From NCBI RefSeq assembly GCF_900205965.1, contig NZ_OAOF01000025.1, forward strand, positions 1 through 56,054: 56,054 bases of DNA. Direction: 5' to 3'. The DNA is from Lacrimispora amygdalina (GTDB lineage Bacteria; Bacillota; Clostridia; Lachnospirales; Lachnospiraceae). The position numbers and the translations under genes are program-made. The notes under the pieces were generated by a model. The model was not told the origin of the DNA, ran no database searches, and worked only from the letters and a program-made list of their open reading frames with translations. Positions within the stretch are counted from its first letter, which is position 1. Every line of letters starts with the position of its first letter. Shown one piece after another: positions 21,214 through 30,725 of this stretch.

Positions 21214-21918
21214 CTATAAATCCATAATGCTTATTTTAAAATCCAGAATTTCTATTTTCTTATTCTCATCAAGTATAAATTGATCATAGGTATAAATACC
21301 ATCACCTGTATAATACTGTGTGAACAAACCATCTTCACATAAAAAGAGTTTAAATAATCTAAAATCTTTTGGTTGTGGCACACCTTTAAAATATAAAGTG
21401 TCTAAGTAAAATGGTCCTCCCGGAATTTCGTGCAACAAGCTAAACTCCAAAACTGCTCCACATTCCCAGCAGTGATTCACGTAACAATTAGAAGATTCAT
21501 AATAATATCCGAATCGGTTCCTTAGATAATTTTCAAAACGGTTATGGTTTCTTTGCTCCTCATCTGACCCAAACAAAACCTCATCTTCTCTTTGTATAAG
21601 ACGAATAAATTCATCATGATAATCCCACTTCTTGATTTTACCACTCTTTGTCACTTCTACTTCAAAGTGATTTTGAATAGCAAAAGCAATTACACTTGTA
21701 TTTTTATTACACTTGGGACATTTATATTTTGTTCTTACTATATACACCCAATCACATATGATATCGTCACACCCATCAAGGTAAGGATACCATCTAAGAA
21801 ATTTTTGATAATTATTTTTATTTGCGACATACCATTGTTTCCTACCATTATCCCATACTGCCCCTAATTTTTTTGCCTGTTCTCTTTCTTCGTATGGAAC
21901 CTGTAAATAAAGTGGCAT
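21214..21918 (-). CDS. DUF5710-like N-terminal domain plus zinc-ribbon protein
   Basis: About 234 residues starting at the ATG at 21918, which has AGGGG 7 nt upstream. A TTG seven codons earlier is a weaker option. The first 35 residues (LYLQVPYEEREQAKKLGAVWDNGRKQWYV) match the DUF5710 pattern, often attached to primases and other DNA-processing proteins of mobile elements. Two cysteine pairs follow: CPKC around residue 70, and CYVNHCWEC around residue 145, suggesting zinc binding. The remainder is unknown. It ends 14 bp before the transglutaminase-like gene and may be read through into it. Confidence 0.6.
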   Translation of the reverse strand: MPLYLQVPYEEREQAKKLGAVWDNGRKQWYVANKNNYQKFLRWYPYLDGCDDIICDWVYIVRTKYKCPKCNKNTSVIAFAIQNHFEVEVTKSGKIKKWDYHDEFIRLIQREDEVLFGSDEEQRNHNRFENYLRNRFGYYYESSNCYVNHCWECGAVLEFSLLHEIPGGPFYLDTLYFKGVPQPKDFRLFKLFLCEDGLFTQYYTGDGIYTYDQFILDENKKIEILDFKISIMDL

Positions 21919-22058
21919 ATACTTACCCCTAACTCCCAATGATAATTTTGCTTTCTTAATTTTACCATATATTTCCTTCTAGGGGTATAGCAATTTCACT
22001 AAAGTTCTATATCAATGTTGTTGTGCGTTGATTATTTGCTCCTCTCTCTATTTCTAAC

Positions 22059-22493
22059 TTAAACATAAATGAGTTCATTGGCAACAATTTCATCCACCTG
22101 GTTGATCATATTATTGAGTGTCTGAAGATAAGTAAAATAGTCTTCTGATTGTAAATGCCGATAAGGTTCTATTCTCTTCTCTAACAATTGCTGATGCATC
22201 TCTAGAGCTTCCTCTTGCACATCCAAACAATGCTGATACAATTTCATTGTCAAAGTAAGTTCTGACCACAGTACATTTTTATGATCCTTAATATAATTAA
22301 GTCTCATCATTCCCCACTTTGACAGGCTCTGTTCTGATTCTTCCATAACAATATTAGGATAAAAAATCCCACTTTCCGGTTCTTCCACATAAGTAAGTTC
22401 ATTCTCATCAAAACACCTTAATCCTGAATCCGGATCGGTATAATATTCTCTTTTTTCCTCTGTAAGTACAGTTTGTATCATCTCTTTATCCAT
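22059..22493 (-). CDS. tnpV: TnpV-family transposon protein
   Basis: About 144 residues. The C-terminal half carries the TnpV family pattern: YPNIVMEE near the front, KWGMMRLNYIKDHK in the middle and VDEIVANELIYV at the very end. TnpV is a small protein of unknown function common in mobile elements of gut Clostridia. I chose the second of two adjacent ATGs (22493) because AAAGG lies 6 nt upstream. The GTG at 22559 would add 22 residues but has a poor ribosome site. It sits in the small-gene insert that interrupts the surface genes and marks this insert as mobile DNA. Confidence 0.75.
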   Translation of the reverse strand: MDKEMIQTVLTEEKREYYTDPDSGLRCFDENELTYVEEPESGIFYPNIVMEESEQSLSKWGMMRLNYIKDHKNVLWSELTLTMKLYQHCLDVQEEALEMHQQLLEKRIEPYRHLQSEDYFTYLQTLNNMINQVDEIVANELIYV

Positions 22494-22574
22494 CATAATC
22501 CTTTCTCTGAGCTGATAATTCAGCTTATTTATTCTTATTAGCGATTCACCTATTTTCACATATATAATCTCTTT

Positions 22575-23252
22575 TTAATATTTTTGAGCTATTTTTTCCC
22601 TGTTCTCCTTTTGCCATTCATAAACGTACTTTCCTGTAATCTTATACTTTATAATATTATAAATCAGTATTACTTCATACAATTTCATATACTCTTCAGA
22701 TACTAAAAAGTAACGCCCATAATTGGGATCAATAATATATACTTCGGTATGTTCAATCTTTTTTAAGCTATTTCCTATCACTCTATGATTTCCATTAAGC
22801 AATATGCCCACTGCATTATGATTATTAATTCGGCCCATAAATATGATCGGATTATTTGCTTTATATGGAGCAACTTCATCATTTATTTTCTGATAATTAT
22901 TTTCAAAAACTCTTTCTCTGATGTCTTTGTCTGAAATACAACTAATTAATTTTTCGGTCGCTATAATATTCGCAGTACCTTGTTCCCTTATTATTGCATC
23001 TGTAATTTGATTAATATTCCATATATATTCAATTTCATTTTCAAAATACAATGTTCTATGCGAAAAAATTTCTATGCTCTTTTTATGATAAATTTCTTCA
23101 GCATTTGAATCAAAAATAATAGCTTCTTGCTTTATTGTATGTAATAATGAAAGTGCTCTTTTTATTTCATGCATACTTTTAAAATCCCAGAATTTAATTT
23201 GCTCTTTCAAACTCAAAAAATTGCTTTCTATTAATTTAATATTATTAACCAT
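22575..23252 (-). CDS. Hypothetical protein with ParB/Srx-like NGNHR motif
   Basis: A 225-residue soluble protein, rich in Ile, Lys and Asn. Residues about 145-165 read FMGRINNHNAVGILLNGNHRVIGNSL. The NG-x-HR motif is typical of ParB/sulfiredoxin-fold proteins, where it contributes to nucleotide binding. Support is weak because the rest is not recognisable. It lies directly downstream (4 nt) of the tiny gene at 23257 and two genes after the Phd-type antitoxin, so it could be the partner or toxin of that antitoxin. That is inference only. Confidence 0.5.
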   Translation of the reverse strand: MVNNIKLIESNFLSLKEQIKFWDFKSMHEIKRALSLLHTIKQEAIIFDSNAEEIYHKKSIEIFSHRTLYFENEIEYIWNINQITDAIIREQGTANIIATEKLISCISDKDIRERVFENNYQKINDEVAPYKANNPIIFMGRINNHNAVGILLNGNHRVIGNSLKKIEHTEVYIIDPNYGRYFLVSEEYMKLYEVILIYNIIKYKITGKYVYEWQKENREKIAQKY

Positions 23253-23256
23253 AACA

Positions 23257-23406
23257 TTACCCCATTATATCTTTTAATGGCTTCTGACTTCTTTGTTCAT
23301 TAACAACGTATACACCAATTTCAATATCCTCTTTGCTTGAACTACCATACTTTCTTGAACCTGTAGTAATTCCTTCTATTGTTTTTTGACCCTCAAGATA
23401 TTCCAC
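23257..23406 (-). CDS. Possible 49-residue protein
   Basis: A GTG-started frame of 49 residues (VEYLEGQKTIEGITTGSRKYG ... PLKDIMG) ending 4 nt before the next gene, suggesting coupling. There is no clear ribosome site at the GTG, and a short MDKVLNN reading frame ends immediately upstream, so it may be the remnant of a longer frameshifted gene. Confidence 0.3.
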   Translation of the reverse strand: MEYLEGQKTIEGITTGSRKYGSSSKEDIEIGVYVVNEQRSQKPLKDIMG

Positions 23407-23469
23407 TAGTTATTCAATACTTTATCCATATCTATTTCTCTTCCTTTCCCCTTGGTACTTCTGCAAATC

Positions 23470-23829
23470 CTAATTTTCTGTATAAACGATCCGCTCAGCT
23501 TTTATTTTTTCAAGATACTTACCTGCACATTCCTTACAAACCCCATTCATCAGTTCACCCTGAGACGGAAAATCCACTCTTTCGGTAATTGGAAAATCAT
23601 TTTTACACATTACACATTTAAATGTATCCACATAAATTCCATGTTCCAAACAATACTTCTTATACCTTCGTAATTCATCATACACATCAATATGCATAAC
23701 TACATGATTGCCTTCTCCATTAACAGTAAGAAATACTGGCTCCTGATCTTTATTAATTTCTTTCAAATACTTAGAAATATGAGTTTTAAAATTTGCTGCT
23801 GAAACTATCGTTGTTCCTTTTTTTAACAT
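23470..23829 (-). CDS. Phd/YefM-type antitoxin domain fused to a C-terminal zinc-finger segment
   Basis: 119 residues from the ATG at 23829, which has AAAGGTGG about 8 nt upstream. An upstream GTG at 23841 overlaps that ribosome site and is less likely. Residues about 6-55 (TIVSAANFKTHISKYLKEINKDQEPVFLTVNGEGNHVVMHIDVYDEL) match Phd/YefM antitoxins, which bind DNA through the N-terminus and neutralise a toxin through the C-terminus. Here the C-terminus is replaced by two CxxC pairs (FKCVMCKND and GVCKECAGK), a likely zinc finger. No Doc, YoeB or other known toxin follows. The promoter at 23874-23902 with overlapping inverted repeats fits autoregulation by this protein. Confidence 0.65.
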   Translation of the reverse strand: MLKKGTTIVSAANFKTHISKYLKEINKDQEPVFLTVNGEGNHVVMHIDVYDELRRYKKYCLEHGIYVDTFKCVMCKNDFPITERVDFPSQGELMNGVCKECAGKYLEKIKAERIVYTEN

Positions 23830-23847
23830 TAAAGTTTCCACCTTTCA

Positions 23848-23902
23848 GAGCTTAAATCTACTATACTAACTATAATATAACACATTTAAGCTCTAAGGTC
23901 AA
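23848..23902 (-). promoter_or_regulatory. Sigma-A promoter with operator-like inverted repeat upstream of the Phd-type gene
   Basis: On the minus strand TTGACC (23902-23897) and TATATT (23879-23874) are separated by 17 nt. A perfect 10-bp inverted repeat, GAGCTTAAAT at 23848-23857 and ATTTAAGCTC at 23884-23893, has one arm in the spacer and the other just after the start point. That placement is typical of an autorepressor operator. Confidence 0.7.
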
Positions 23903-23947
23903 TTATAATTTAGGTCTTAATTTTGGTCTTAATTATGCTTTTTCATT

Positions 23948-23976
23948 ATTAGAGGGTGGTCGATCCACCCTCTAAT
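23948..23976. terminator. Strong perfect hairpin (12-bp stem) without clear U-run
   Basis: ATTAGAGGGTGG, loop TCGAT, then CCACCCTCTAAT. It is located after the end of the cell-wall-binding protein gene (24034) and before the Phd promoter. The position suits a terminator, but neither strand has a good T tract, so it could be an mRNA-stabilising hairpin or another binding site. Confidence 0.5.
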
Positions 23977-24033
23977 TATTGGAAGTAATCTTAAATTTCT
24001 ATATTCTCTTGTCAATGTACGAGACTACAAATA

Positions 24034-27000
24034 TCAATATTGAGTTTGAATCACACCATCAATTACCCATGCCCCATCAGTATTTACTATATAGCCATCT
24101 GGAGTTGTTGCATTTTTCATAAGTGAACCTTCTGGATTTGCATCACTTTTTATCTCAGTAAAGAAATAGCATTTTCCAGATATCCAATGCCAGCCAGTGA
24201 GCATAGCACCCTGTGTATTGTCAGATATTGGATTTAGATAATATACATATCTATCTGTATTTGTGTACCAGCCGGTTACCATATCACCTGTTTCTGAAAA
24301 TCTAAACCAACTCGCTTTTGGCTGACTTCCTGTAGAATATGGATTACTAATATACGCCCATTCATTCGTATAAGTCCGATTGGTTGCAAATATCCATCTT
24401 CCATCTGCCGTCTGTGTCCAGGTTCCTGTTACTGATCCGGCCGGAGCTGCTGGTCCTTGGGTGTTTCCTGTTGTAGTTACTCCCACTGACCGGAAACCAC
24501 CTCCACTTGAAGAACCTCCGCCGCCACCAGAACCACCGGAGCTACTGGAGTATGTATTATCAACTACCTTCACATTAACTGTTACTGCGCAAACTGCTAT
24601 TTTCCCATTATCAACAGCTTTTACTTGCACTGGTATTTCAATTGTGCCAGTGTATGGAGATTTTGAAATTGTTTCCTTGATCCACTCTGAATCTAAGTTA
24701 GGGGAAACATTTCCGTTAACAACATTAAGTGCTGCATTGCCGGCACTCCAGGTAATAGTTTTGTCATATGGCTTATAAATGCTGCTGTCTGCAAGATTGG
24801 GATTCACAGTAGCTTGTAACATCTGAGTATCCTGGCCGATCCAGGTCAATGTTGGGCTTGTCCTTCTTCCAGTCTTTGTCAGTATCAGGTCAAATGTTAG
24901 AGAATTTCTATCAAGAGATACACTTTCCGGATGGATAACGGTATTATCTATGGTGACAAAGTTAATGGTTATATCACACTCTGCCATAACGTGACCATGA
25001 GTCTGATCTTCACTGACTGCTGTCACCTTCTCGGTATACGTCGTACTACCTGAAAGCTTTGTATATGGATCCGCAGTCCTGGCGGCATTATCTGCGTTAA
25101 TAACGTTTTGAATCCATACTGGATTCTGCTGTCCAGACGAATCATATCGAATAGCTACTGAGCAATCCTGTGTCCAACCCCCTGATGGTGCAAGAGTGAT
25201 TATCTTTCCGCTTTCCTTATCCGACCATGTTACATTTCTTAGAAATGGATGATTTGGGTTTAATGTTGCTGTTAAACTCACTGGCGCACTGCAGGTAATT
25301 GTTTCTGTCGGGTCCAACCGATCTCCTGAAAGTGTCCTGGTTACGGTATAAGCAATATTACTCTTATTCAGTGCTAAACCTTCTACACGAATTGTTGTTA
25401 AATCAATGATCTGAAATGATACTGTTACTTTCGTATTTCCATAAACCGTCAGATTATCTACTGTTGTTTCTGGATTTGTAGCTGCCGTAACAACTGCATT
25501 TTTTGTATAAACTGTATTACTGATCGGATTTGCATAACCGGCATTGGTCTGAGCCTGAACTTCTTGGGTAATGATATTCTGAATAAAATTCGACTGCAAA
25601 TTCGGCATTATCTTAGCATCTGTCAACGTATATCCACTTGCTGAAGTACTTGTAATAAGGTTTGTATCGTCAACGGACCACTGAACAGTTTTATTAACCG
25701 TGCTACCATCATTATTATGCTCCGCATGGATGGATACTGGCTGTACTTCAACGCTGGTATCCTGTACTCCATCAATATACCTAGCAATTAATATGCCCGA
25801 TTGATTTTTTACCTCGGTTGTAATCTTTGGATTCTTCCGATCACCACTCCTGGTCTGTGTAACGGAAATAGTTGTTTCGGCAGGAGTCATGGTCAGCTCC
25901 GTTGTTACTTTCTCATACTTAACTTTTAATTCTGTATCGCACTCCGGCATATCAAAGGTATAAGTACCTCCGCTAGCATATGTCATGGGTATAACATCAC
26001 CATGTTCATCTGTGTAAGTCGGATCAGTATTATATATCATCTGGTAACGGTTCCCACTGCTATTTTTTGCCGCAGTAGATACGCTTACAGATACACCATA
26101 AGCCACAGCTGCCGGGTGATCTTTGTCGATCTGGCGGTAGAAGGAATTATTGCTGACTGGCATTGCAGTTAAAGTAGCGACATCGGTATCATATGTTCCA
26201 TTTGCGTTTAAGGCGTCAATTCTAGGTACGGAAACCAAATAGCCACGAACCGGTTCTCCCTGGAAGCCTGGTGCATAGTGATCTAACCTAAAATTAATTC
26301 CATCGTAGTACCCAGAAGCAGTGAACTCTTTATTGAGTTTCTGCGTAATCACATGTTTAATTCCAGCTTCCAATTCCTCATAAAAATAGTTGCTGCCAAG
26401 TGTTTCTGTTTTTCCAGCTACCAGGTAGTAGGATTTTTCATTATTACTCCAATATCCAATGTGAGCAGCCCTCGTAAATGAATTGTCCCCATCAATATTA
26501 CTTCCAAATGAAACCTTCGCTTTCGATGCACTGGTTGTAAATAAATACGCAATGTTATTGTTGGATCCAGTTCCATATGTAAAATTGTTCCCACTCCCAC
26601 GAGTTCCAACAAATGTACCTTCTCTTGACGCTGTACCATTATTAGTTCTACCTATATCTCCAGCAAACCGGCCCAGTATCAGATTTCCGCTCTCATATTT
26701 TCCGACCAGGCCGCCAGCTGCAACTGAACCATTGCCGCCTATAGTTCCTCCAACATAGGAATTATAAATATTGATCTGCTTCATTCTGCCGGCAATCCCA
26801 CCAACATATCCTTTGCCAGCGATTCTATTGCCATCACCATCATAGGTGTATACGGTATTGTCGATCAGATCCGCTTTACTCGCATTTCCAACAATCCCAC
26901 CAACAAAACCCGTAGTTCCTTCTGAGTAAATGACAACACCATCTGCTGTACAATTTTCAACAGTCACATTGTTACTTCCTCCGGCAATCTCTCCGGCGAT

Positions 27001-28056
27001 GCCACCAGCATCCTTTGCTGAAAATACATATCCTTTCACAGTGACGTTAAAAACGGTTGTATCTTCTGCTATCGTTCCTGCTAAAATGCCAGCGTTATCA
27101 TTTCCATATATCTCTTCTGATTCAATGGTCAAATTTTTAATTGATCCACCCACAATTGATCCAAATAACCCGATATTTTGCAAGTTCTGTGTGGAATTTG
27201 AAATACGTAATCCGGAGATTGTATTCCCGGCTCCATCAAAATTTCCACTAAAAACATTAGAAACATCACCGTCCATCTCTGATGCATTCTGGTACCATCC
27301 TATCGGATTCCAACTGCCAGCGTTTATTTGAATACTTCCAAGATCAATATCATTAGTCAGTTCAAAATAAGTATTCTTAAAGTCTGTTCCGGAAGCCACC
27401 AGTTCTGAAAGCCCCATCAGCTCTGATACAGATGTAATCTTATATGGTTCTGATTTCGTTCCTTCCCCTTGCCAGTCCATGTCACCGTTCCAGTCTCCCC
27501 ATAAATCGCCAGTTGAAGAACTCATTAAGGAAATTCCCATTTGAGGCATGGCTTCATTAACACGCGCCGAATGATTTTCATACCAATCCATATACAGAAC
27601 ATATTCAACTGTATCCGGGGAATCAGTGATTTGTGATACCCATTCCCACAAATCACTGCTTTCAACATTCTTGAAAAACCATTCCGTAAACTCACCGGTT
27701 CCAATCTCTGGCATATCGTCAAAAATATCGTCTTTGGCAGGCAAATCTGACACTTTTGCGTTACTGTCCGTTGCTATCTTAACTTGTGATTGGCTGTCTT
27801 TGATGATATCCGAACCATCTGAAAAATCATCTTCCTCAGTATACGGATCTTGTGCTTCTGCATTACTATCTGTTGCCTTTTTGATATTTTGATCAAATAC
27901 TTCCCTAGTTTCAATAATCTCATCATCTCCCTTTGAAGGAGTAGATTCCTCCAAAACCGGTCTGTTGGGCTGCGCCATAACCGGTACTACATTTCCAATT
28001 GACATGGTGGCAATTAACCACCATACCACACACTTTTTCAAATCTCTTTTCCTCAT
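24034..28056 (-). CDS. Secreted GLUG-motif surface protein with C-terminal cell-wall-binding-like repeats
   Basis: 1340 residues. The signal peptide is KKCVVWWLIATMSIGNVVPVMAQ, and AGGAG precedes the ATG. An acidic linker contains KATDSNA and IATDSNA motifs. Residues about 200-480 hold beta-helix/GLUG-type repeats (FDGAGNTISGL, NIGLFGSI, AGGIAGEIAGG, FVGGIVGNAS, VAAGGLVGKY). Beta-rich Ig-like stretches follow. After a glycine/serine linker (residues about 1165-1185) the C-terminus has aromatic-glycine repeats like choline-binding or cell-wall-binding repeats (MVTGWYTNTDRYVYYLNP, MLTGWHWISGKCYFF, YIVNTDGAWVIDGVIQ). Role: non-covalently wall-attached adhesin. It is downstream of, and 21 bp from, the gene at 28077, so it is probably cotranscribed. 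Confidence 0.8.
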   Translation of the reverse strand: MRKRDLKKCVVWWLIATMSIGNVVPVMAQPNRPVLEESTPSKGDDEIIETREVFDQNIKKATDSNAEAQDPYTEEDDFSDGSDIIKDSQSQVKIATDSNAKVSDLPAKDDIFDDMPEIGTGEFTEWFFKNVESSDLWEWVSQITDSPDTVEYVLYMDWYENHSARVNEAMPQMGISLMSSSTGDLWGDWNGDMDWQGEGTKSEPYKITSVSELMGLSELVASGTDFKNTYFELTNDIDLGSIQINAGSWNPIGWYQNASEMDGDVSNVFSGNFDGAGNTISGLRISNSTQNLQNIGLFGSIVGGSIKNLTIESEEIYGNDNAGILAGTIAEDTTVFNVTVKGYVFSAKDAGGIAGEIAGGSNNVTVENCTADGVVIYSEGTTGFVGGIVGNASKADLIDNTVYTYDGDGNRIAGKGYVGGIAGRMKQINIYNSYVGGTIGGNGSVAAGGLVGKYESGNLILGRFAGDIGRTNNGTASREGTFVGTRGSGNNFTYGTGSNNNIAYLFTTSASKAKVSFGSNIDGDNSFTRAAHIGYWSNNEKSYYLVAGKTETLGSNYFYEELEAGIKHVITQKLNKEFTASGYYDGINFRLDHYAPGFQGEPVRGYLVSVPRIDALNANGTYDTDVATLTAMPVSNNSFYRQIDKDHPAAVAYGVSVSVSTAAKNSSGNRYQMIYNTDPTYTDEHGDVIPMTYASGGTYTFDMPECDTELKVKYEKVTTELTMTPAETTISVTQTRSGDRKNPKITTEVKNQSGILIARYIDGVQDTSVEVQPVSIHAEHNNDGSTVNKTVQWSVDDTNLITSTSASGYTLTDAKIMPNLQSNFIQNIITQEVQAQTNAGYANPISNTVYTKNAVVTAATNPETTVDNLTVYGNTKVTVSFQIIDLTTIRVEGLALNKSNIAYTVTRTLSGDRLDPTETITCSAPVSLTATLNPNHPFLRNVTWSDKESGKIITLAPSGGWTQDCSVAIRYDSSGQQNPVWIQNVINADNAARTADPYTKLSGSTTYTEKVTAVSEDQTHGHVMAECDITINFVTIDNTVIHPESVSLDRNSLTFDLILTKTGRRTSPTLTWIGQDTQMLQATVNPNLADSSIYKPYDKTITWSAGNAALNVVNGNVSPNLDSEWIKETISKSPYTGTIEIPVQVKAVDNGKIAVCAVTVNVKVVDNTYSSSSGGSGGGGGSSSGGGFRSVGVTTTGNTQGPAAPAGSVTGTWTQTADGRWIFATNRTYTNEWAYISNPYSTGSQPKASWFRFSETGDMVTGWYTNTDRYVYYLNPISDNTQGAMLTGWHWISGKCYFFTEIKSDANPEGSLMKNATTPDGYIVNTDGAWVIDGVIQTQY

Positions 28057-28076
28057 TTGCTCTCCTCTTTGCGCTT

Positions 28077-30551
28077 TTAATTTTGCGGCATGGTGTAAGC
28101 AAGCCTTACCCCTGTTGTTCCAGTTACATTGATTTCTTCATCAGAACCACTGCCAGTAGCCAAAACTGACTGTGCCCGGATATTCTCATTGACCAAATCA
28201 ACAATATATACATAACCAGTCTTATACTGACCACTTGTTCCCATTGGGCTTCTCAGCCAATAACCTTTTGAAAAAGCTCCTGTACTTTCCACATCCCATA
28301 AATATTCTTTATATTTCAACGCTTCATCAACGGACAAGATAAATAGTTGATCTGTCATCTTCTGATCTCCGATGTATGATGCCGTTAAATCTGATTCTTG
28401 CAGCTGATCACCTGCACCTTCGGCAGTTGCGCCTATATATGCATATGAAACTCCAATGCTTGTATTACCCAAGTTATAAGTATCTGATTCCAATTCATTT
28501 AACCACTTACGTACTTTTGAATATTTATAATCATTATTAGATCCAAAACTTGTTACTGGTCCTGGGTAAAACACATAGTCATAGTTTCCATCTGACAATT
28601 TCTCATATTTATACTGAGAACCATAGTTGGCCGGAACAATCGTAGTACTCAAAAACAATGCCATCTGATTGTGATTCTCTGCTCCGCCCGAATAATTTTG
28701 ATCAATGCATTTGAAGAAATAAATCTTTCCGTCCAGCTCCTGAACCTGAATATCACCTAAATTCCAATGTTTACCTATCGGTTCATCGGTTCCGATAATC
28801 TCACCACAGACATCACAAATGGTATCATTATCCTCATCAATATGGCCAAGTGCCGGTAAAACGGCTTCCATCTGCTCGCCGCAAATTTTACATTCATACA
28901 GCTGATTACCCTCTAAAGAGCAAGTTGCTGGGTTCTCATATACCAATTCCCATTGATGATCATGTTCGCTTTCTGAAGTCAAAGAAAGATTTATACGAAC
29001 AACTGTGTATTGGTCACCTTCAATTTGGATTGTATCCTCCGCTGTAACAGCATAATCAGCATTACTTCCGTACCACTCAGTAATTGCTAACCCATTTGGA
29101 ATATAGTTTCTTCCAATCATATAGAAGGTATAATCTTGTTCATCAGAAATACCGTTTGTTATACTGCGGACTCTTACGTCATTCTGAGTCTTATTTGATA
29201 TGATAAAGCGTGAATCTAGTATCTGTTCTGGCGTTTCCCCAGTAATATCCGCTTCGGCTTCCTTAGCTGCCATAATCCATTCCCTTAACAGCTCCTTTTC
29301 TTCTGCATAAGAATCTTCTGGTTCCGGATTAATCCCAGCTTCCTGAAATTCAATGTAAAAATTCTGATCACCTGGTCCGTAAACCTCGGTCTCAAAGGGC
29401 GGTGTGTCCAAAGCTTCCCATATCGTGTCATCAATTGTGATTGATGGCATATAATTCACATACAGGCTACCGCCTTCTAAAACAACACCGCTCCTTTGCG
29501 GAAAGATTTGTTTGTGATGTGTTTCCGCATCTACAAAATTTACTTCCCACCGGATTTTCTGCGCTTCACTTGGAGAAGCCGACCTAATCCTTTGGTAATA
29601 CACAATTTCTTCCGCATTGTCATAAGTTAACTGGAATGACGTTGGCTGCTCATCACAAATATTGTAATCATAAAAAGTCCTATGTTCGATTTCAATGATC
29701 TTATCTTTTTCTGCTTGTCCCACTTCCTCTCTAAGAATTTCTTTTGATTCAATGTCTCTATACTGTATGGTATAAGAATAAGTGATGATTTCAGGCTGCT
29801 CCGGTTCTGGTGTGGGTTTTTCTGGTATTGGTGCTGGTTTTTCCGGTTGTGGCTTCACACTCGGTTTGTAGGAGCCTGATGAAGATCCCCCTCTACCACC
29901 TCCACCCGACCCTCCACCAAGGATAATCTTTCTGGTCGTCTTAGTGGATCCTGATTTTGTCTGTACTATTCCATCAATGATCCATGCTCCATCTATATTG
30001 ACGGTATAACCATCTGGTGTTATTGTATTGGCAAACATCCAGCCATCAGTACCAAATGCATAGCACTCAAATACTCCATCTTTATTTCCATCAATCCATT
30101 GCCACATGACCGGATCTCCAACATACCAGGTGTTATTAGCAGCATCTGTTGAATACCTCCAGGAAGATTTTCCGGCCTCTGTTGGAACTGTCTCACTTTT
30201 TATCCAGCCTGCATATTTCGTCTGTACTATTCCATTAATGATCCATGCTCCATCTACATTGACGGTATAACCATCTGGTGTTATTGTATTGGCAAACATC
30301 CAGCCATCAATACCAAATGCATAGCACTCAAACACTCCATCTTTATTTCCATCAATCCATTGCCACGTGACCGGATTTCCAGCATACCAGGCACTATTAG
30401 CAGCATCTGTTGAATACCACCAGGAAGTTTTTCCGACCTCTGCTGGAACTGTCTCACTTTTTATCCAAGCTGCATATGCTGGACACACCGGTAATAAAGA
30501 CAGCAATGCTGTTATCATTGCAACTGTAAATAAATTTTGATACGTTCTCAT
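28077..30551 (-). CDS. Secreted protein with duplicated cell-wall-binding-like N-terminus and DUF6273-like C-terminus
   Basis: About 824 residues starting at the ATG at 30551 (GGAGGG 5 nt upstream; two earlier in-frame ATGs lack a site). After the signal peptide come two near-identical 87-residue units (WIKSETVP ... TPDGYTVNVDGAWIINGIVQ) sharing the VNxDGAW motif of the neighbour at 24034. Next are a Gly/Ser linker, a Pro-rich segment (KPAPIPEKPTPEPEQPE), MucBP-like text (YTIQYRDIESKEIL) and a CxxC-containing segment (YECKICGEQ ... CDVCGEI). The final domain ends GYWLRSPMGTSGQ ... TTGVRLAYTM, the typical DUF6273 tail. Role: surface protein of unknown ligand. It heads the two-gene unit with 24034. 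Confidence 0.75.
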   Translation of the reverse strand: MRTYQNLFTVAMITALLSLLPVCPAYAAWIKSETVPAEVGKTSWWYSTDAANSAWYAGNPVTWQWIDGNKDGVFECYAFGIDGWMFANTITPDGYTVNVDGAWIINGIVQTKYAGWIKSETVPTEAGKSSWRYSTDAANNTWYVGDPVMWQWIDGNKDGVFECYAFGTDGWMFANTITPDGYTVNIDGAWIIDGIVQTKSGSTKTTRKIILGGGSGGGGRGGSSSGSYKPSVKPQPEKPAPIPEKPTPEPEQPEIITYSYTIQYRDIESKEILREEVGQAEKDKIIEIEHRTFYDYNICDEQPTSFQLTYDNAEEIVYYQRIRSASPSEAQKIRWEVNFVDAETHHKQIFPQRSGVVLEGGSLYVNYMPSITIDDTIWEALDTPPFETEVYGPGDQNFYIEFQEAGINPEPEDSYAEEKELLREWIMAAKEAEADITGETPEQILDSRFIISNKTQNDVRVRSITNGISDEQDYTFYMIGRNYIPNGLAITEWYGSNADYAVTAEDTIQIEGDQYTVVRINLSLTSESEHDHQWELVYENPATCSLEGNQLYECKICGEQMEAVLPALGHIDEDNDTICDVCGEIIGTDEPIGKHWNLGDIQVQELDGKIYFFKCIDQNYSGGAENHNQMALFLSTTIVPANYGSQYKYEKLSDGNYDYVFYPGPVTSFGSNNDYKYSKVRKWLNELESDTYNLGNTSIGVSYAYIGATAEGAGDQLQESDLTASYIGDQKMTDQLFILSVDEALKYKEYLWDVESTGAFSKGYWLRSPMGTSGQYKTGYVYIVDLVNENIRAQSVLATGSGSDEEINVTGTTGVRLAYTMPQN
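29949..30470 (-). repeat. Tandem duplication, two 261-bp units
   Basis: Two direct copies of about 261 bp encode residues with only a handful of differences (for example AEVGKTSWW versus TEAGKSSWR). They lie in frame in the gene at 28077 and represent a recent duplication of the wall-binding-like unit. Confidence 0.85.
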
Positions 30552-30725
30552 TCCTTCCCTCCACTTTTTCATCTTAAAACCCTTATAAAAAAGAACTAAC
30601 AGCAATTTCAAATGCCATTGGTTCTTTTCTATACTCTATTAAAATAAGAAATCTCTATCACTATCTATCAAATCCTCCTCTCTGAACTATGGCATATTGA
30701 TTTTTCAATGTACAACGAGATTCTT

